Notes under the pieces: generated by a model | Database searches by the model: none | Seen by the model: only the letters and a program-made list of their open reading frames with translations | Told to the model about the DNA's origin: nothing | Source: Halonatronomonas sp964558325 | GTDB taxonomy: Bacteria > Bacillota > Halanaerobiia > Halanaerobiales > Halarsenatibacteraceae | DNA length: 8,633 bases | NCBI GenBank assembly: GCA_964558325.1 | Contig: CAZLCX010000066.1 | Coordinates: 1 to 8,633 of the forward strand | Reading direction: 5' to 3' | Program-made: the position numbers and the translations under genes | In this document: piece after piece, positions 5,763 to 8,633 of the stretch | Layout: the number at the start of each line of letters is the position of its first letter | How positions within the stretch are numbered: position 1 is the stretch's first letter

Positions 5763-8378
5763 ATGTTTAATCATGATGCCTTGATCGATAGCGAAATAAA
5801 AGATATGATAATAAAGGAAAATTTACTTGATTCCCTGCCTGACCCATTATTTATATTAGATCAAGAAGGGGAGATCCTTGATTGTTTTGTTGGAAGACCC
5901 CGGGATTTAATAATACCTAAAGATAGACTGATAGGCCAAAATTTTTGTGATTTTTTATCAGAAGAAAAAATTAAAGAAGCAATGGAAATAATAGATCATA
6001 TAACTAATAAAGAAAATAAGAAAAAATACTATAAATTTAATTTTACAGTTGTAAGAAATGATGAAAAGCATTATTATGAGACCCGCTTAGTACCATACCT
6101 GGATGATAAAATCCTGGCTGTAGTTAGAAATATTTCAGGGTTAAAGAAGACTGAACAGGAATTAAAGAAACAGAAGGAATTATACCAAAAAATATTTAAC
6201 CTGGCTCCAGTTGGGATTTTAATCGGTGATAGAGATGCCAATATAATAGATGTTAATCAGAATCTAGCTGAGATAAATAAAGTGGCCCCAGAAGACTTAA
6301 TCGGCACAAATGTTTTAGAATCCCTGGTATCTGATAAAAATCTGGAAATATCAAAAAATAATCTTAAAAAAATATTCAACGGCGAGACAATTACCTCAGA
6401 AATTAAAGATCAGGACCAGCAGGGAAATGATATTTTTATTCATATAATAGAAACTGCAATTAATTTAGAAGATGACAAACAGGGTTATATATCTCTGCAG
6501 ACTGATATTACCGAAAGAAAGAAAAGAGAAGCAGTTCTGGAATTCAATAAATATTTAATCCAGAATGCTGCAATTGCCATTTTAAGAATTAGCCCTGAGG
6601 GTATTATTCAACATATAAATAAGAAAACAATTGACCTATTAGGATATTCTAAAGATCAGTTAATAGGTAAAAAAGTATCAGATATAATAACTGAACTTGA
6701 GGAAGAAGACCTCAATGAAAACTGGAAATTTATCAAAAAGCAAAAGATTACAAAGGTTGAAACAGAAATATTAAACTCTGATAACCAAAAGGTTCCAGTA
6801 GAGGTAACCAGTCATTATATTAAGTATAAAGGCAGGGAATATGAAATAGCCTATCTTCATAATATTTCAAATAGAATTAGAGCTGAAAATAAACTGAGAA
6901 AACAGAAAAATATTGTTAAGAAGCTCCATCAGACTGCCCTTAATCTCAGTCAGTGTGAAGATGAAGAGAATATTTTAAAGGGTACCATTGAAGCCGCCGA
7001 AAATATTCTTGATTTTAATCTCTGCGATATCAGTTTAGTTGAAGATGATAAAATAGTAACAAAGATAACTTCTGATGCAGTTACTGTCAATAAAAATTTA
7101 ACTGTTCCAGTAACTGAAGGCCTGGCCGGTAAGACCTATCGCCAGAGAAAAAGTTTTCTGGTTAACGACTTAAGTAAGGATAAGGATGCCTCACCAGTTA
7201 ATCCTGATTTTAAATCTGCAATTAGTATCCCAATTAAAGATTTTGGGGTTTTTCAGGCGGTAGCAACTGAAAAGAATGCATTTACTAAAGAGGATTTAGA
7301 GCTGGCTGAAATTTTAATTTCTCACATGGCAACAGCCCTGGAACAGGTTAGATACAAAGAAGAGATAGAATATAAAAGCTTCCATGATGAACTAACAGAT
7401 ACTTATAATCGAAGATTCTTTGAAGAAGAATTAACCAGAATGGATACAAAGCGGCAGCTGCCAATCTCAATAATTATGACAGATCTAAATGGTTTAAAAA
7501 TTATCAATGACAGTCATGGCCATGAATTAGGAGATAGATTACTTCAGGAAGCAGCCGATATAATTAAAGGCTCCTTAAGGTCAGAGGATATTTTAGCCAG
7601 GTTTGGCGGCGATGAATTTGCTGTTTTACTCCCGGCTACAGAAAAAGAAGAGGCTGAAATGATAGTCGAGAGAATTAAGGATAAATGCAAAAAAACAATG
7701 GAAAATAAATTACCGATCTCCCTGGGAGTCGGTCTGGCCACCAAAGTAGACCAGTCAGAAGAGATTACCCAGACATTAAAAAGAGCAGATAATAATATGT
7801 ATCAAAATAAGCTTTTGGCCAGCCGGAGCACAAAAAATAGGATAGTGACCAGCCTCTTAAATACCCTCAGAGCTAAAAGTGATGAAACAGAGGAACATAG
7901 CGAGAGAATGATAGAACTCTCTGAAAAGTTAGGCAGAAAATTAGGCTTAACAGGTTCTGAGCTAAACAAACTCTCACTTCTGGCCAGCCTCCATGATATA
8001 GGCAAGACTTCAATCAGTGAGGAGATTTTAAATAAATCAGGAAGCCTGTCTGAGGAAGAGTGGGAGATAATAAGAGAACATCCTGAGAGAGGTTATCGGA
8101 TAGCCACAGCGACTGAAGAATTTGCCATAATAGCCAGAGAGATTCTCTGTCATCATGAGCGCTGGGATGGCAGAGGTTATCCCAATCAACTCAAAGGTAA
8201 AGATATCCCTTACCTATCCCGAATAATATCCATTATAGATGCCTATGATGTCATGACTAATGAGAGGCCATACAGTAAGGCAATTTCAAAAAAAGAGGCC
8301 TTAGAAGAAATCAAATCTGCAGCAGGCAGTCAGTTTGACCCGGAGCTTGTCAGAGAATTTCTTGAACTTATAGCTTAA
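5763..8378 (+). CDS. PAS-PAS-PAS-GAF-GGDEF-HD-GYP cyclic-di-GMP synthase/phosphodiesterase hybrid
   Basis: This 871-residue soluble sensor enzyme has no signal peptide or membrane helix. The order is PAS at about 20-130, PAS at 139-253 (ending TDITERKKRE), PAS at 258-378, GAF at about 400-530, GGDEF at 541-675 and HD-GYP at about 700-870. The GGDEF domain keeps DELTDTYNRR (542-551), the metal-site Asp574, GGDEF (615-619) and an inhibitory I-site RSED (606-609) exactly five residues before GGDEF. The HD-GYP domain keeps HSER (712-715), HD (744-745), HPERG (773-777), HHERWDGRGYP (797-807) and the late FDPELV. Both catalytic sites therefore look intact, so it could make cyclic-di-GMP from GTP and also hydrolyse it to pGpG or GMP, with the PAS and GAF domains choosing the balance. 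The signal is unknown. The ATG at 5763 is 7 bases after AGGGAGG (5749-5755). It seems to be its own transcription unit, closed by a strong terminator. Confidence 0.92.
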   Translation: MFNHDALIDSEIKDMIIKENLLDSLPDPLFILDQEGEILDCFVGRPRDLIIPKDRLIGQNFCDFLSEEKIKEAMEIIDHITNKENKKKYYKFNFTVVRNDEKHYYETRLVPYLDDKILAVVRNISGLKKTEQELKKQKELYQKIFNLAPVGILIGDRDANIIDVNQNLAEINKVAPEDLIGTNVLESLVSDKNLEISKNNLKKIFNGETITSEIKDQDQQGNDIFIHIIETAINLEDDKQGYISLQTDITERKKREAVLEFNKYLIQNAAIAILRISPEGIIQHINKKTIDLLGYSKDQLIGKKVSDIITELEEEDLNENWKFIKKQKITKVETEILNSDNQKVPVEVTSHYIKYKGREYEIAYLHNISNRIRAENKLRKQKNIVKKLHQTALNLSQCEDEENILKGTIEAAENILDFNLCDISLVEDDKIVTKITSDAVTVNKNLTVPVTEGLAGKTYRQRKSFLVNDLSKDKDASPVNPDFKSAISIPIKDFGVFQAVATEKNAFTKEDLELAEILISHMATALEQVRYKEEIEYKSFHDELTDTYNRRFFEEELTRMDTKRQLPISIIMTDLNGLKIINDSHGHELGDRLLQEAADIIKGSLRSEDILARFGGDEFAVLLPATEKEEAEMIVERIKDKCKKTMENKLPISLGVGLATKVDQSEEITQTLKRADNNMYQNKLLASRSTKNRIVTSLLNTLRAKSDETEEHSERMIELSEKLGRKLGLTGSELNKLSLLASLHDIGKTSISEEILNKSGSLSEEEWEIIREHPERGYRIATATEEFAIIAREILCHHERWDGRGYPNQLKGKDIPYLSRIISIIDAYDVMTNERPYSKAISKKEALEEIKSAAGSQFDPELVREFLELIA

Positions 8379-8390
8379 TCTATAACTAAT

Positions 8391-8430
8391 AAACCAGGAG
8401 CTGGCAAATAAATTGCTGGCCCCTGGTTTT
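8391..8430 (+). terminator. Strong intrinsic terminator of the cyclic-di-GMP enzyme gene
   Basis: The outer stem AAACCAGG (8391-8398) pairs with CCTGGTTT (8422-8429). After one A-C mismatch the stem continues as GCTGGCAA (8400-8407) with TTGCTGGC (8413-8420), including two G-U pairs, around a 5-base loop. The 3' side runs into TTTT. It begins 12 bases after the stop codon. The run of A-T pairs at the outer end makes weak activity on the minus strand possible. Confidence 0.85.
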
Positions 8431-8439
8431 AGTATATCT

Positions 8440-8484
8440 GTTAATTACCCAACGGTTACCTGCCGGTTACCACCTCCGTTAATT
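8440..8484. repeat. Phased TTACC repeat block flanked by GTTAATT, possible operator array
   Basis: TTACC occurs at 8445-8449, 8456-8460 and 8467-8471, exactly 11 bp apart, close to one helical turn. Two units read TTACC, three or four variable bases, then CGG. The last two copies extend to GGTTACC, and the pair can fold as a quasi-hairpin with a single T-T mismatch around TGCC. The block is bounded by GTTAATT at 8440-8446 and 8478-8484. It lies about 115 bp before the next start codon and just after a terminator, and is more GC-rich than its surroundings. It could be a binding-site array for the downstream promoter or an RNA element; which one is inference. Confidence 0.45.
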
Positions 8485-8598
8485 TCTTTAAGCCTGTAAA
8501 CTATATTTCAGTAAATAGCAGGAAAGTTCAAACTTTTAAAGAATATATATAAATAGTATATGCTGATTGAATTTCTTTTTAAAGAAGAGGTATTTGCA

Positions 8599-8633
8599 AT
8601 GTTAGATAAAATAATTCAACTTCAAAATACAAT
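8599..8633 (+). CDS. Start of an unidentified gene (partial, continues past window)
   Basis: An ATG at 8599 follows AAAGAAGAGG (8581-8590) with an 8-base spacer. The frame stays open to the end of the window (MLDKIIQLQNT...). Only 11 full codons are visible, so no function can be given. The upstream gap 8431-8598 holds the TTACC block and an AT-rich stretch with weak promoter-like boxes (TTCAAA at 8527-8532 and TATAAA at 8548-8553, a 15-bp spacer that is shorter than ideal). Confidence 0.6.
   Translation, partial: MLDKIIQLQNT

Noticed and set aside
5729..5770. 13-codon leader-like open frame overlapping the start of the cyclic-di-GMP enzyme gene
   Set aside because: It has no ribosome binding site, and its ATG lies only two bases past the likely -10 box, so it would be upstream of the transcript start.
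7544..7744. 66-codon minus-strand open frame within the GGDEF region
   Set aside because: It is antisense to the GGDEF domain, whose motifs prove the plus-strand frame. Its Ser/Leu-rich product looks like shadow translation.
7802..8005. 67-codon minus-strand open frame at the GGDEF/HD-GYP junction
   Set aside because: It is antisense to a conserved coding region and has no recognisable motif.
8431..8598. T-box or other known riboswitch in the leader of the last gene
   Set aside because: The GGTTACC copies superficially recall a T-box antiterminator, but the conserved GGTGGNACCGCG sequence is absent and no terminator follows before the start codon.

Overview
The window looks like low-GC Firmicutes chromosome. 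It is AT-rich, uses AGA and TTA/ATA codons heavily, carries AGGAGG-type ribosome binding sites and SigA-type promoters, and ends its genes with intrinsic terminators. The gene content (a stand-alone CofE-like ligase of about 400 residues, a DUF362-ferredoxin and a GGDEF/HD-GYP hybrid) would suit an anaerobic clostridial or Halanaerobiales-type bacterium. That placement is inference, because no rRNA or taxonomic marker lies in the window. I see no tRNA, rRNA, CRISPR array, insertion sequence, phage gene or attachment site.

Layout. Positions 1-319 (+) hold the tail of an unrecognised gene and a complete 56-residue protein built from four DnaJ-type CxxCxGxG zinc motifs. They end at a hairpin terminator shared with the convergent MFS transporter gene (minus, up to about 1481). 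The MFS gene has its own strong promoter (1524-1552), packed directly against the terminator (1547-1583) of the next minus-strand gene. That gene is a CofE/F420-0:glutamate ligase family protein (1738-2934). An intergenic region of about 200 bp with back-to-back promoters separates it from a plus-strand pair. The first of the pair is a 12-TM transporter of the MOP (MATE/ANK-like) superfamily with a visible two-fold internal repeat (3136-4494). Sixteen bases after it comes a DUF362 protein with two C-terminal [4Fe-4S] clusters (4511-5641). Next is a large soluble cyclic-di-GMP enzyme, PAS-PAS-PAS-GAF-GGDEF-HD-GYP (5763-8378), closed by a strong terminator (8391-8430). After that an unusual block of TTACC motifs spaced 11 bp apart precedes the first codons of another gene (8599 onward).

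How the parts may work together. The only tightly coupled pair is the transporter plus DUF362-ferredoxin, which probably share one mRNA. The CofE-like ligase is divergent from them across a shared regulatory region, so a common pathway (amide-ligated metabolite, its transport and a redox step) is possible but unproven. The cyclic-di-GMP enzyme appears to be an independent sensor unit with all motifs for both synthesis and hydrolysis. The most useful oddities are the MFS gene without a conventional start codon, the compact DnaJ-type zinc protein, the ANK-like duplicated transporter in an operon with a ferredoxin, and the 11-bp-periodic TTACC element.
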